Positions 8,695 to 17,293 of a stretch of DNA of 64,000 nt are shown one piece after another. The stretch is taken from NCBI RefSeq assembly GCF_023061285.1, contig NZ_JAKGAM010000016.1, positions 1-64,000 of the forward strand, written 5' to 3'. How positions within the stretch are numbered: the stretch's first letter is position 1; every line of letters starts with the position of its first letter. The notes below the pieces were generated by a model. That model did no database searches, was not told the origin of the DNA, and saw nothing but the letters and a program-made list of their open reading frames with translations. Both the position numbers and the translations under genes were made by a program. Source of the stretch: Chromohalobacter nigrandesensis (GTDB taxonomy: Bacteria; Pseudomonadota; Gammaproteobacteria; Pseudomonadales; Halomonadaceae).

Positions 8695-9993
8695 TCAGTT
8701 CGTGCTCGCCAGCGAGGGAGCAGGCGTGGCCGCACGTTTCGAGTGCTCTGTCGGTAAGGTCTCGTCGAGTGCCTCGCAGATTTCCTGGGTCCGGGCGGCC
8801 AGAATCGATAGCAACGTATCGCTCAGCCCGTGGGTCGGTTCGCAGCAGCCCTGCAGGAAGATCGCCGGCTTGAAGTGGGGCGGCGTGAACACCCGGTAGT
8901 GACGATCGACCGCAAAATCGCCTAGATAGGGGGTCAGTGGGTCGAGCAGGGTCTTGTGCATGTCACGCCGGTACCCCGTGGCCAGCACTACGGCGTCGTA
9001 GGTCGCGGTATCGATGGCGCCGCTGTCCAGTTCGGTGATTTCCAGCCGAATGCCGTCGTCCGTCGAGATCGCGTGGGTGACTTCATGACGACGGCGGAAG
9101 CGATGGCGGTGATCGCCGGTGACCTTCTGCTGGTAGAAAACGTCGTAGATCTGCTGTATCAGGTCGAGATCGGGTGCCGAGTAGTTGGTGCTCTTGTATT
9201 CCTCCATCAGCGCTTCGCGCTGGCCGGTGGGGTTGTTGAACACGTAGTCGGTGTATTCGGGGTTGAATATCTCGTTGACGAAGGGGCTGTCATCGGAGGG
9301 CTTGAATGCCCAGGCGCGGGTGATGAGATCCGCCTGGATGCCTTCACGGCCATGCAGGTCGAGGAAGATTTCGGCGGCGCTCTGGCCCGCGCCGATGACG
9401 GCAATACGCCGTGGGTCGTTCTGGCGCTTCAGATCCCGCAGGTAATGACTTGAGTGGAAGACGCGCGGGTCGGAGGCGAGATCGGCGAAGCAGTCAGGCA
9501 CATTCGGGGCGCCGCCGACGCTGACGACCAGTGAGCGAGTAAGACGCTCATGACGCTTGCCGTTGGCATCCAGTGAGCAGACACGTAACAGTTCGACGTC
9601 GCCATCCTGTAGTTGGGGCTGCACCTCGACGACCTCCTCGCCGTAGGCACAGCGCTCCTCGAAGTGGGAGGCTACCCAGGCCAGGTAGTCGTTGAACTCG
9701 TGGCGGCTGGGGAAGAAGGTCTGCAGGTTGATGAAATCCTGCAGGCGCCCCTTGCTGTGAAGGTAGTTCAGGAACGTATAGCGGCTGGCCGGGTTGCGCG
9801 GCGTTACCAGATCCTTGAGGAAGGAGATCTGCATATGGGCATTTTCCAGCAGCATATCAGGGTGCCAGGCGAAGCGGGGCTGACGCTCGATGAAGAATGC
9901 GCTGAGTTCGTCATTGCGCTGTTCCTCGAGGGCGATGGCCAGGGCGATGTTGGAGGGGCCGAAGCCGATACCGATCAGATCGTGGATAGGCAT
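8695..9993 (-). CDS. L-ornithine/L-lysine N-monooxygenase (PvdA/IucD/SidA family)
   Basis: Flavin-dependent hydroxylase that converts the side-chain amine of ornithine (or lysine) to a hydroxylamine, the first step in hydroxamate siderophore synthesis. The 432-residue frame begins at an ATG with GAGGA 5 bases upstream; the longer open frame overlaps the upstream gene and is not used. Visible motifs are the FAD-binding GIGFGPSN (8-15), the family hallmark KDLVTPRNP (60-68), the NADPH-binding GAGQSA (201-206) and the late ATGYRRD (338-344). The neighbouring transferase ends 23 bp upstream on the same strand, so they form an operon. KDLVTPRNP and the peptide synthetase context favour ornithine as substrate, but lysine is not excluded. 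Confidence 0.92.
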   Translation of the reverse strand: MPIHDLIGIGFGPSNIALAIALEEQRNDELSAFFIERQPRFAWHPDMLLENAHMQISFLKDLVTPRNPASRYTFLNYLHSKGRLQDFINLQTFFPSRHEFNDYLAWVASHFEERCAYGEEVVEVQPQLQDGDVELLRVCSLDANGKRHERLTRSLVVSVGGAPNVPDCFADLASDPRVFHSSHYLRDLKRQNDPRRIAVIGAGQSAAEIFLDLHGREGIQADLITRAWAFKPSDDSPFVNEIFNPEYTDYVFNNPTGQREALMEEYKSTNYSAPDLDLIQQIYDVFYQQKVTGDHRHRFRRRHEVTHAISTDDGIRLEITELDSGAIDTATYDAVVLATGYRRDMHKTLLDPLTPYLGDFAVDRHYRVFTPPHFKPAIFLQGCCEPTHGLSDTLLSILAARTQEICEALDETLPTEHSKRAATPAPSLASTN

Positions 9994-10016
9994 GAAAATC
10001 CTCGTGGCTGACGTGT

Positions 10017-11135
10017 TTATGGGGTGAAGCGTGGGTCGGGTCGTGGAGCTGACCCCGGGTGCGGGGGCAGCGGAATCCAACTGCGCTCATTAAAGAAGTG
10101 CTCGCGTAGCTGCATGCCGAGCATGGCTCGCTTGTGAGGGAAGTCGAACGCCTTGAGTAGCGCATAACCGCACTTGGCGAGATTGCCGATCATCCTGTCG
10201 TTATCCACGCGGGGTTCTATCACCAACCGCTGGGTACGGCAGTCGTCGAGAAACAGGTAGTGAGAGATGGAAGGTAGCCAGGCGGCAACATAAGGCCGTC
10301 CGCGAAACGCGGCTTCGCCGATCAGTACGTGCCAGCCGCGATCAAAGTCACCGGCATCGTAATAAGCACCTATGCGATCCTCCTTGGCCCAATAGGTCTC
10401 GAAATAACCGAAGGGCTCACCGTCGATACAGCCGATCAATGGTACGACGCTGGGGTTCTGTAGCGTGCTTTCGAGTCGCTCGCGATGCTGTTCCAGGTCG
10501 CCTTGCTCTTCCCAGAAATGGGCAACGACCGGGTCGTTCATCCAGCGGCTAAAGCGTTCAAGGTCCAGCTCCAGATCAAGGACGCGAAAACTCAGAGTGG
10601 CATTGAGCCAGGGGATATAACGTTGATAGACGCAGCCGCTGGGGCGAGGCGGGCGGCGTGGATGTCGCTTGCCGTTCTCCAAGATGGGTTGCTGCGGGTA
10701 GACGCGCATGGAGGGAGAGGTGAGCCAAAGGGTTGGTAACTGCCAAAATAGCTCCGCATAGACCCAGAGTTCTCCATGGCTATCTTTAACGGCGATGCCG
10801 GCGGCACACAGGTTGGCTTGCAAAACAGTGGATAGCTGAAGACGTAGTGCAACAGTGGCCGGGTAACAGGCAAAAGCCCCTTCGATTGCGGCAAGCAAAG
10901 CTGGGAGAGACGGCGCCGAACGCTGCGGCCATCGCAGTGTCAAGCCGTTTCTATCGTCCACCAATGACCACTCAAGGGGCTCTTGATCACCCTTCACGTA
11001 AAGTGACTGTGTGGTGATGTCGTGGGTGACTTGATAGGTGTGGCCCTCGGGGCGTGAAAGCAGCGGATCCCCCGTATGGGGTTCTAATGGTACCTGGGCT
11101 CGTAGTCGTGTTTGCGCCTGTTCAGAACTGGACAC
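10017..11135 (-). CDS. Siderophore GNAT acyltransferase (IucB/RhbD-like)
   Basis: A 372-residue protein whose C-terminal ~190 residues belong to the GNAT family used to acylate N-hydroxy-ornithine or -lysine (FSRWMNDPVVAHFWEE, then the IGAYYDAGDFDRGWH and LFLDDCRTQRLVIEPR segments). The first ~170 residues form the extra N-terminal region typical of the longer IucB-like enzymes. The start is a GTG with AGGAG 8 bases upstream. It is encoded just before the N-monooxygenase gene, so the two enzymes would make the acyl-hydroxamate building block used by the peptide synthetase. The acyl group cannot be read from the sequence. Confidence 0.87.
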   Translation of the reverse strand: MSSSEQAQTRLRAQVPLEPHTGDPLLSRPEGHTYQVTHDITTQSLYVKGDQEPLEWSLVDDRNGLTLRWPQRSAPSLPALLAAIEGAFACYPATVALRLQLSTVLQANLCAAGIAVKDSHGELWVYAELFWQLPTLWLTSPSMRVYPQQPILENGKRHPRRPPRPSGCVYQRYIPWLNATLSFRVLDLELDLERFSRWMNDPVVAHFWEEQGDLEQHRERLESTLQNPSVVPLIGCIDGEPFGYFETYWAKEDRIGAYYDAGDFDRGWHVLIGEAAFRGRPYVAAWLPSISHYLFLDDCRTQRLVIEPRVDNDRMIGNLAKCGYALLKAFDFPHKRAMLGMQLREHFFNERSWIPLPPHPGSAPRPDPRFTP

Positions 11136-11317
11136 CGCTAAGCTCCTATCAACAAAGCAATCAAAAAGTCATTTCACAGGAAGGCCGGAGAGGAGAGCAT
11201 TCGTGGGCTTCCTTGTCTTAAGGACGAATGCGAATGAGGCTTGTTTATATGGATGGGTAACTTTTTGCGCGAGTGGATCGTCTGTGTGGATAGGTATCGC
11301 TTTCCAACGAGGTGAAT

Positions 11318-12955
11318 GTGCTTCTCCATCTGATGCGTCGAACTCGCTGGCTGATGACGGCCGCTTCCCTGGCGAGTATTCTCTCTGGGCTTTTCAGCGT
11401 GCTGCTGATTGCGCAAATCAATGCGGCACTCACCAGCGATGTTGCTAGCCGTGTCAGTGCGGCCTGGGCCTTCGCGGGAATTGCTGTGGCGTTAATGGTC
11501 TGTCGTATGATCTCGTCGGTGCTTTTTGAGTGGTTGGGGCAGCGTGCCTTGGCCGAGGTACGTAGCTTCATCGCCCAGTGTGTGGCGGTTACCCCCTTTG
11601 CTCAGTTCGAACGCGTTGGCAGTGCGCGGATTCAATCGGCACTCACCGAGCACAGTAACAACGTGGCAATCCTGTTCATCAGCCTGCCGGTTATCTTGAC
11701 CAATGCGGTCATCGTGGTGGGGTGTTTGGGCTACTTGGCGATGCTCTCATGGCAGGTGTTCTTGTTTGCCTTGGGAGTGATCGGGTTGGGGGCTGTCGGT
11801 TACCACCTTGTTCATTTGCGCGCCATTCACTATCTCCATAGCGCCTCATCCGAGCAGGATCGTCTGTTTGGGCATTTCCGCGCGCTGACCGATGGTGCGA
11901 AAGAATTGCGGCTGCATCAGCGCAAGAGCCGGGTCTTTATGGATCAGATATTGGGAGAATCGGTTGATGGCGTGCGGAAGTTGCGCACCCATGGCATGTC
12001 GCTGTTTGTCATCTCGACGAGCTGGGGGCAATTCCTGATGTTCGCCTTTATCGGCCTAGTGCTGTTCGTGCTAGCAGGCGATGGTCCGGAGCAGACGCGG
12101 GTGATGACCGGTTTTGCCTTGGTATTTGTGTTTATGGTGACGCCCCTTGAGGGGCTGCTGATGCATATTCCACGAGTCAACATGGCGCGGGTCGCTGCAG
12201 GTCGCATTGATGACATTACCCAAGAGATGCCCCAGGGGCAGGGTCGGCAAGCGTCGACTCAGGAGCCTGTTTTGCAACATCTTGAGTTGCGCGATGTCAC
12301 GCATCAGTACTACCACGAGCAGAGTGATGACTTCTTTGAACTGGGGCCGATCAATCTGAGCTTTACGCCGGGCGAAGTGGCGTTTCTGGTGGGGGGCAAC
12401 GGTAGTGGTAAGACCACACTGGCCAAAGTGGTGGTGGGGCTTTATCCACCGGAGGGTGGCGAGGTGTTGCTCAATGGAGAGCGTGTCGAGGCGAATGGCT
12501 GGGATGCCTACCGCCAGCTCTTCTCGGTGGTGTTTTCGGACTTCTACCTTTTCGAGCACCTGTTGGAGACCCCGCGGGAAGGGCTCGACGAAGAGGGTAA
12601 CCGCCTGTTGGCCAAGCTGCATTTACAGCATAAGGTAAAAGTTGAAAATGGCGCTTTTACCACCCGCGCGCTCTCCCAGGGCCAGCGCAAACGTCTGGCG
12701 TTGGTAGTGGCCTACCTGGAAGATCGTCCGTTCCTGGTGTTCGACGAGTGGGCAGCGGATCAGGATCCGTTATTCAAAGAAGTGTTCTACTGCGAGGTGT
12801 TGCCCGAGCTAAGACGCATGGGCAAGGCGGTGCTGGTGATCACCCACGACGATCGCTACTTCCACCTCGCGGATCGATTGGTACGGTTGGAGAATGGCAA
12901 GCTGTTGGCTAATAAATCAGATACTGCCGAAGCATCGCCTGTGGCCGAGCATTAA
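11318..12955 (+). CDS. Cyclic peptide/siderophore ABC exporter (PvdE/SyrD family)
   Basis: Fused permease-ATPase of about 545 residues that should move the peptide siderophore or its precursor across the inner membrane. The first ~290 residues hold about six membrane helices; the ATPase half has Walker A GGNGSGKTT (Lys about 365), the signature LSQGQRKR and Walker B FLVFDEWAADQDP, a form characteristic of PvdE/SyrD exporters. The GTG at 11318 was chosen because GAGG lies 5 bases before it; a GTG two codons earlier is also possible. It is divergent from the acyltransferase gene, with 180 bp between, where I see no convincing Fur site. Confidence 0.9.
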   Translation: MLLHLMRRTRWLMTAASLASILSGLFSVLLIAQINAALTSDVASRVSAAWAFAGIAVALMVCRMISSVLFEWLGQRALAEVRSFIAQCVAVTPFAQFERVGSARIQSALTEHSNNVAILFISLPVILTNAVIVVGCLGYLAMLSWQVFLFALGVIGLGAVGYHLVHLRAIHYLHSASSEQDRLFGHFRALTDGAKELRLHQRKSRVFMDQILGESVDGVRKLRTHGMSLFVISTSWGQFLMFAFIGLVLFVLAGDGPEQTRVMTGFALVFVFMVTPLEGLLMHIPRVNMARVAAGRIDDITQEMPQGQGRQASTQEPVLQHLELRDVTHQYYHEQSDDFFELGPINLSFTPGEVAFLVGGNGSGKTTLAKVVVGLYPPEGGEVLLNGERVEANGWDAYRQLFSVVFSDFYLFEHLLETPREGLDEEGNRLLAKLHLQHKVKVENGAFTTRALSQGQRKRLALVVAYLEDRPFLVFDEWAADQDPLFKEVFYCEVLPELRRMGKAVLVITHDDRYFHLADRLVRLENGKLLANKSDTAEASPVAEH

Positions 12956-13037
12956 TCCATCTAGCAGCCACGCGAGAGAGTTGACGCGTGGCTAGCTTGT
13001 GCAATCACTCCTTAACGCCGTGTCGTTTGCAGCATCG

Positions 13038-13979
13038 CTAGCCATTGGACTTGCCCAGGCGCCAGTACCCCATGCTGGTAACATACTCTTTGGGCAGCCC
13101 GCACTCATTGACCAAATAACGCCGCAGTTGCATGGCGACCTTGGTTTCAGCGGCGATCCAGGCGTAGAAGGGCGCGCTGTCGTCCAGGGTGGCGGGCTCC
13201 CATAGCCGGGCCTCTTCATCCTCGCTGCGTTCGTCCTTGCTGTCCTGGTTGGTAGCGGCCCCGGGATTGCCGCCGAGCGCGATAATCTCCTGCTGTAAAT
13301 CGATATCGCGCAGCGCCCTCTGCAGCAGTTCTCCATGTTGGCAACTGGACTCGACATCACGCGCCAGCCAGTGCTGCTTCGCGGTGGGAGGTAATGCTTG
13401 CTTGTCATCGCTGCGCGGAACCTCGAACAATGCCTCGACCTTGGGTTTAAGAGGCAGGGCGTCGAGAGTTTCCAAAATGCCTGCCGCTGCGGGGAGGGCG
13501 GTTTCGTCGGCAAGGATGAGTATACGTCGTACACCCTGGGGCGGTTTCCACTCATAACCCACTTGGGGGCCTTCCGTATTGGCGGCCGGGGCCGTCATGG
13601 CTAGCCGGTCGCCGGGGCGGGCATGCATTGCCCACCGCGAGGCGGGGCCATTGTCGCCGTGAAGCACAAACTCGATATCCACTTCTGAGTGCTCGGGGCG
13701 AAGGGCGCGGATGGTATAGGTGCGCGCATAGGGACGCTGGGCATCCGGTAGGGAAGAATAGGCGCCATACCATTCATGCTCTGCCAATTTGGCTATCTCG
13801 AATAGGGGGTCGAGCGTGCCACTGCCCTTAGGGAAGAACAGTTTGATGCGCTGGTCCGGGGCATAGGTTTCCATGTGGCCGACGTCGGGGCCGGTAAAGG
13901 TAAATCTAACGAGCGATGCGCTGACTTGGGTACGCCGAGCGAGGGTGATATCAAAAAGTCGGTAGCGCTGCTTAGCCAT
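13038..13979 (-). CDS. Siderophore-interacting protein (ferric-siderophore reductase, ViuB/SIP family)
   Basis: Cytoplasmic flavin reductase of 313 residues that would release iron by reducing the imported ferric siderophore. The N-terminal FAD-binding fold carries ASLVRFTFTGPDV. The middle part (ILADETALPAAAGILETL) and the C-terminal YVTSMGYWRLGKSN are typical of the SIP family. The ATG at 13979 is preceded by AAGGAGG and was preferred over upstream in-frame ATGs. Its gene converges with the exporter gene and has its own Fur-like site about 40 bp upstream. No FhuF-type [2Fe-2S] reductase is seen here, so this is the likely iron-release enzyme of the system. Confidence 0.88.
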   Translation of the reverse strand: MAKQRYRLFDITLARRTQVSASLVRFTFTGPDVGHMETYAPDQRIKLFFPKGSGTLDPLFEIAKLAEHEWYGAYSSLPDAQRPYARTYTIRALRPEHSEVDIEFVLHGDNGPASRWAMHARPGDRLAMTAPAANTEGPQVGYEWKPPQGVRRILILADETALPAAAGILETLDALPLKPKVEALFEVPRSDDKQALPPTAKQHWLARDVESSCQHGELLQRALRDIDLQQEIIALGGNPGAATNQDSKDERSEDEEARLWEPATLDDSAPFYAWIAAETKVAMQLRRYLVNECGLPKEYVTSMGYWRLGKSNG

Positions 13980-14010
13980 GGCGATGACCTCCTTGTGGAA
14001 GGGCATGAAG

Positions 14011-14029
14011 TGTAACGTCAATCGTTATC
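14011..14029 (-). promoter_or_regulatory. Weak Fur-box-like site upstream of reductase gene
   Basis: The 19-mer matches 13 of 19 Fur consensus positions, with an intact AATCGTTATC half. It lies 32-50 bp before the start at 13979. Confidence 0.45.
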
Positions 14030-14128
14030 ACTCAGGATGTTTTTCAGTATTTCCCTGGCCGCCCAGCGTCCGCTTGCATGACTTGCTCAGGCATGGAGCC
14101 GCGCTGGGGTTGCCAAGTGCAATCAGGA

Positions 14129-14896
14129 CTAGTTTGCCACGGCGATGCGATGCTCCCCGTTGGGATGCGGAATCACCTGCATGGGTAGGCCATAGATGGA
14201 TTCCAGGGTGGCGTCGGTCATCATCTCTTGCGGAGGCCCCTCGGCCATTACCTGGCCGCTGTGAAGCGCCAACAAGTGGTCACAGTAACGCGACGCCATG
14301 TTGATATCGTGCAGCACAATGATGACGCCGAGCTGTAGTTCCTGACAGAGCCTGCGCACCAAGGCCAGCACTTCTACTTGATGGGCGATATCCAGCGCGG
14401 CCAAAGGCTCGTCGAGTAGCAGGAAGCGGCTCTCCTGTGCCAATAGCATGGCCAGCCACACCCGCTGGCGTTCACCGCCGGAGAGGGTGTCGACCAGCCG
14501 GTCCGCGAAGGCTTGAGTATGACTGAGTTGGATGGCCCGCTCGACGGCACTCTTGTCCTTTTGCGTATGACGTCCCAGCAGGCCGTGCCAGGGATAGCGG
14601 CCGAAACCGATCAGTTCGCGTCCGGTCAGGTTTTCGGCATTGGGCAGTTGCTGGGGAAGATAGGCGACCTGGCGGGCGAATTCTCGTTGGCCCCAGTCGC
14701 GCAAAGGGCGGCTATCGAGCAGGATATCGCCTTGGCTGGCTGGTTGTTGCTGTGCCAGCAGCTTGAGCAAGGTCGACTTGCCTGAGCCATTGTGTCCGAT
14801 CAAGCCATAAATCCTGCCTTCCTGGAACCGATGATGCACTGGGTGGAGAAGGCGTCGCCCGTCGACCTCGAAGGTGGCGCCCTTAGCCTCGAACAT
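14129..14896 (-). CDS. Iron-siderophore ABC importer ATPase (FecE/FhuC-like)
   Basis: ATPase of 255 residues that powers uptake through the FhuB-like permease. It shows Walker A GHNGSGKST, the signature LSGGERQR, Walker B LLLDEPLAALD and the switch His in VLHDINMA. The start ATG at 14896 has AAGGA 8 bases before it; the 11 codons further upstream are not needed. It is divergent from the permease gene at 15146, and each has its own Fur-like site in the shared 250-bp region. Confidence 0.92.
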   Translation of the reverse strand: MFEAKGATFEVDGRRLLHPVHHRFQEGRIYGLIGHNGSGKSTLLKLLAQQQPASQGDILLDSRPLRDWGQREFARQVAYLPQQLPNAENLTGRELIGFGRYPWHGLLGRHTQKDKSAVERAIQLSHTQAFADRLVDTLSGGERQRVWLAMLLAQESRFLLLDEPLAALDIAHQVEVLALVRRLCQELQLGVIIVLHDINMASRYCDHLLALHSGQVMAEGPPQEMMTDATLESIYGLPMQVIPHPNGEHRIAVAN

Positions 14897-14932
14897 GATG
14901 GGTTCCTTGTTAAACGATTCGTGCCTCATAGT

Positions 14933-14951
14933 GTAAACGAGAATCGTTTTC
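14933..14951 (-). promoter_or_regulatory. Weak Fur-box-like site upstream of ATPase gene
   Basis: Matches 13 of 19 Fur consensus positions (GAGAATCGTTTTC core) and lies 37 bp before the ATPase start on the minus strand. Confidence 0.45.
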
Positions 14952-15048
14952 CTTATCTACCGAAATCCGGCCTCGAATGACCGCTTGCATGCGACATGTC
15001 TTGAAGTTGCGGGAGAGCGGCAAGCATAGCATAATTGCAAATGCTAAA

Positions 15049-15067
15049 TTTACTGATAATCGTTATC
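15049..15067 (+). promoter_or_regulatory. Fur-box-like site upstream of permease gene
   Basis: Matches 15 of 19 Fur consensus positions with a nearly palindromic core GATAATCGTTATC. It is about 80 bp before the permease start. Confidence 0.65.
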
Positions 15068-15145
15068 ACTTTTTTTATGGGCCGATATATTCATGTTCCA
15101 CGGGGCGCATGAGAGGCAACCAGAGAGCCAAGAGGCAGGCGATAG

Positions 15146-17149
15146 ATGAAAGGAGAAGTAGCCACGATACGTCACGTGAAACTTGGTATATCGCCGGCAC
15201 GTGCATGCCTGGTGTTGAGCTTGCCGCTGGTGGCGCTTTTCTGGCTAGGTCTGGAGTCCCAGGGCGGGGTGGGGTTAGGTATCAAGGCCCTGTTATCACC
15301 GTCTTTCGCGGACGTCGACCAACTGCTATTGCATTATACATGGTGGCCGCGGCTCGCCATCGCGCTGTTGGCTGGCGGCGGTCTGGCGCTGGCAGGGGTG
15401 CTGATGCAGCAGGTGTTGCGTAATCCCTTGGCGTCACCCACAACCTTGGGAGTGGCCTCGGGCGCTAATCTGGCGTTGATGGTGATGACCCTGCTGGCTC
15501 CAGGCGTGTTGGCAATGGCGCGCGAGTGGGTGGCTCTCGTCGGGGGAGGATTGGCGGTAGGCCTGGTATTTGCGCTGACTTGGCGTCGCGGGCTGGCCCC
15601 TATCGTGGTAGTCCTGGCGGGACTGGTGGTCAATCTCTACCTGGGAGCCGTGTCTACGGCCCTGTTGCTATTCAATCATGAGGCGCTGTCGTCTCTGTTG
15701 ATCTGGGGGGCCGGATCGCTGGCCCAGAATGGCTGGGACGGCGTGGCGATTCTCTGGCCACGGTTGGTCATCGCTGGCGTGGCGGCCTGGTTCCTGCTGC
15801 GGCCCCTGGCCGTATTGGAGCTGGATGACGCCAGTGCCAGGAGTCTGGGCGTGTCACTCAAGTATCTCCGCTTTGCCGGCCTGGGGCTGGCGGTGTTCAT
15901 TACCGGCAGTATCGTCAGTGTGGTGGGCATCATCGGTTTCATAGGCCTGGCGGCACCCAATATCGTGCGTTTGGCGGGGGCGCGGCGCCTTGGAGAGCGG
16001 CTGCTTTGGGGGACGCTCCTCGGTGCGGTGATGCTGGCTACCACCGACCTGTTGTTACAATACTTCCTGGGGGCATTGCCGATCCTGATTCCCACGGGTG
16101 CCGTGACCGGAGCCCTGGGGGCGCCGCTGCTGATGTGGTTGATTCCACGCTTGAAGCTGCAAGACAATCGGGCACCTCAGCCGACCGTCGTGTCGGCTAA
16201 TCGTCATTCGGCGCCGGGGCGCCTTGCCACTCGATTGGCGATCGCACTGCTGCTGGCGATGGGGCTCGGTCTTCTGCTGGGGCAGGGCGTGAGTGGATGG
16301 TTCTGGCTATCGCCGGATAACTGGAACGTGTTGCAGTGGCGGGTGCCTCGGGTGTTGGCTGCCGCCGCCAGCGGTCTGATGCTGGCCGTGGCCGGTACGT
16401 TGCTGCAACGCCTTTCCGCCAATCCCATGGCCAGCCCCGAGGTGTTGGGGATCAGCGGCGGCTGTGCCATTGCATTGATCCTGGGAATCTTCCTGCTGCC
16501 GTCTCCCTCCAGTGGGATGCTGGTGGGGGTAGGGACTCTTGGGGCACTTGTCACACTGTTGGTGCTGGTAATGCTCAACCGGCGCAGTGGTTTTGCCCCC
16601 GAGCATCTGCTGCTGACCGGGGTGGCGGTTGGTGCCCTGTTCGATGCGGTGCGCAGCGTGATCCTGGCGGCTGGTGATCCACGCGGCCAACAGGTGATCG
16701 CCTGGCTGGCGGGCTCCACCTACTACGTCGATCTCACCAGTGCCCTGGTGGTGGGCACGCTGGCGGCAGTGCTGACGCTATGCACGCTTCCGCTGACCCG
16801 CTGGCTGGACATCCTGCCGCTGGGAGCAGCCACATCGCAGGCGCTGGGTATCACCCTCAACCGGGCGCGTTTGTTGCTACTGCTGCTGGTAGCCCTGCTG
16901 ACGGCCTGCGCCACCCTGGTGGTAGGGCCGCTCTCCTTCATTGGCTTGTTGGCACCGCACATGGCCAGGCTGCTGGGGCTGTCGCGGGCGCATCATCATC
17001 TGTTGGGCGCGGCATTGGTAGGCATGCTGCTGATGGTGCTGGCCGACTGGGTGGGGCGCCAGGTCGTCTTTCCCTATGACATGCCCGCGGGGCTGGTGGC
17101 GTCGTTGATCGGTGGAGCCTACTTCATGTGGGGGCTGCGGCGGCTGTAA
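15146..17149 (+). CDS. Fused iron-siderophore ABC permease (FhuB-like)
   Basis: A 667-residue inner-membrane permease made of two BtuC/FecC-type halves in one chain, the arrangement of FhuB. Each half repeats the family pattern: [21 protein letters not shown] near residue 90 and [17 protein letters not shown] in the second half, with about ten hydrophobic helices each. It would transport the ferric siderophore from the binding protein (7384-8322) using the ATPase at 14129. The ATG at 15146 has a modest ribosome site (GAGGCAGG). A hairpin follows downstream. Confidence 0.92.
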   Translation: MKGEVATIRHVKLGISPARACLVLSLPLVALFWLGLESQGGVGLGIKALLSPSFADVDQLLLHYTWWPRLAIALLAGGGLALAGVLMQQVLRNPLASPTTLGVASGANLALMVMTLLAPGVLAMAREWVALVGGGLAVGLVFALTWRRGLAPIVVVLAGLVVNLYLGAVSTALLLFNHEALSSLLIWGAGSLAQNGWDGVAILWPRLVIAGVAAWFLLRPLAVLELDDASARSLGVSLKYLRFAGLGLAVFITGSIVSVVGIIGFIGLAAPNIVRLAGARRLGERLLWGTLLGAVMLATTDLLLQYFLGALPILIPTGAVTGALGAPLLMWLIPRLKLQDNRAPQPTVVSANRHSAPGRLATRLAIALLLAMGLGLLLGQGVSGWFWLSPDNWNVLQWRVPRVLAAAASGLMLAVAGTLLQRLSANPMASPEVLGISGGCAIALILGIFLLPSPSSGMLVGVGTLGALVTLLVLVMLNRRSGFAPEHLLLTGVAVGALFDAVRSVILAAGDPRGQQVIAWLAGSTYYVDLTSALVVGTLAAVLTLCTLPLTRWLDILPLGAATSQALGITLNRARLLLLLLVALLTACATLVVGPLSFIGLLAPHMARLLGLSRAHHHLLGAALVGMLLMVLADWVGRQVVFPYDMPAGLVASLIGGAYFMWGLRRL

Positions 17150-17190
17150 GTATGCGGTAAAGGGCTGATCGCTAAGCGCCATCTGAAGAC

Positions 17191-17217
17191 TGGCAACCCC
17201 TTATGTGGGGGTTGCCA
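17191..17217 (+). terminator. Hairpin terminator between fhuB-like gene and metG
   Basis: A perfect 10-bp stem (TGGCAACCCC / GGGGTTGCCA) lies in the gap between convergent genes. The flanks lack a long U-tract. Confidence 0.55.
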
Positions 17218-17293
17218 ACTGAAAGCCTGATCTCGTTCATTCAAGCGCTTTTGCCAGGTGGCCAACGCAATCGCCGAGCAACGTCTCGCCTCC

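Noticed and set aside
11136-11317. Fur box between acyltransferase and exporter genes
   Set aside because: The best 19-mer matches only about 9-10 positions, no better than chance.
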